Positions 14,193 to 14,255 of a stretch of DNA of 14,255 nt are shown here, piece after piece (position 1 is the first letter of the stretch; the number at the start of each line of letters is the position of its first letter). This DNA comes from Coriobacteriaceae bacterium (GTDB lineage Bacteria > Actinomycetota > Coriobacteriia > Coriobacteriales > UMGS124), in assembly GCA_019421015.1 (NCBI GenBank), contig JAHZGC010000013.1, positions 46,018 to 60,272 on the forward strand. The letters are read 5' to 3'. The notes below the pieces were generated by a model. That model was not told where the DNA came from, did no database searches, and saw only the letters and a list, made by a program, of their open reading frames with translations. Made by a program: the position numbers and the translations under genes.

Positions 14193-14255
14193 ACCTTGCC
14201 ACCTTGCCACCTTGCCACCTTGCCACCTTGCCACCTTGCCACCTTGCCACCTTGC
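14193..14255. repeat. Tandem array of 8-base unit ACCTTGCC
   Basis: Seven full identical copies (starting at 14193, 14201, 14209, 14217, 14225, 14233, 14241) and seven bases of an eighth run to the window edge, so the true length is unknown. The copies show no substitutions. The unit length is not a multiple of three, so copy-number change would shift any reading frame or alter promoter spacing. Confidence 0.95.

Noticed and set aside
14193..14255. The tandem repeat as a CRISPR array
   Set aside because: The units are eight bases and directly abutting, with no spacers, and no cas genes are present.

Overview
The window is high-GC DNA with bacterial gene structure. Its gene content points to the actinobacterial class Coriobacteriia, the gut Eggerthella / Adlercreutzia / Collinsella group. 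The clues are a Tat-exported FMN/FAD reductase divergent from a membrane-spanning LuxR-type regulator, a pairing very common in that class, together with oleate hydratase and T-box control of a trp gene. This assignment is inference from gene content, not from a marker gene. The right end (about 12.2 to 14.25 kb) looks lower in GC and may have been acquired separately.

Layout, left to right. (1) 1-976, minus: the N-terminal 325 residues of an oleate hydratase running off the left edge. (2) 977-1318: divergent intergenic region with a perfect short hairpin and a run of nine G. (3) 1319-2512, plus: a divergent MoeA-family molybdenum cofactor protein. (4) 2540-3070, minus: a small VanZ-like membrane protein. 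(5) 3389-5751, plus: an unnamed 210-residue protein translationally coupled (ATGA overlap) to a CstA carbon-starvation transporter, closed by a strong terminator. (6) 6037-8546, plus: promoter, tryptophan T-box riboswitch (UGG specifier, UGGC acceptor-binding bulge, antiterminator and terminator all visible), then trpB and trpA overlapping by 8 bases, and a 17-bp hairpin. (7) 8579-10426, minus: exported flavin reductase of the flavocytochrome c/Cgr2-like superfamily. (8) 10427-10714: divergent control region with a 7+7 inverted repeat. (9) 10715-12187, plus: multi-pass membrane protein with a C-terminal LuxR helix-turn-helix. (10) 12274-13881, minus: AAA-ATPase/PD-(D/E)XK nuclease-like protein with a 19-base palindrome at its promoter. 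(11) 14193-14255: an 8-base tandem repeat running off the right edge.

How the parts work together. The best-resolved unit is the tryptophan unit. Uncharged tRNA-Trp should switch on only trpB and trpA; no trpE, G, D, C or F lies beside them. TrpB has its full catalytic set. TrpA keeps one catalytic Glu but has Glu in place of the second catalytic Asp, a shortened loop 6 without the GVTG motif, and no GFG phosphate-binding motif. This suggests an indole-salvage unit in which TrpA may act mainly as an activator of TrpB. The second unit is the reductase/regulator pair: the membrane LuxR protein probably senses a substrate and activates the divergent exported reductase through the inverted repeat. 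The reductase lacks the usual fumarate-reductase catalytic His and Arg, so its electron acceptor is probably some other gut compound.
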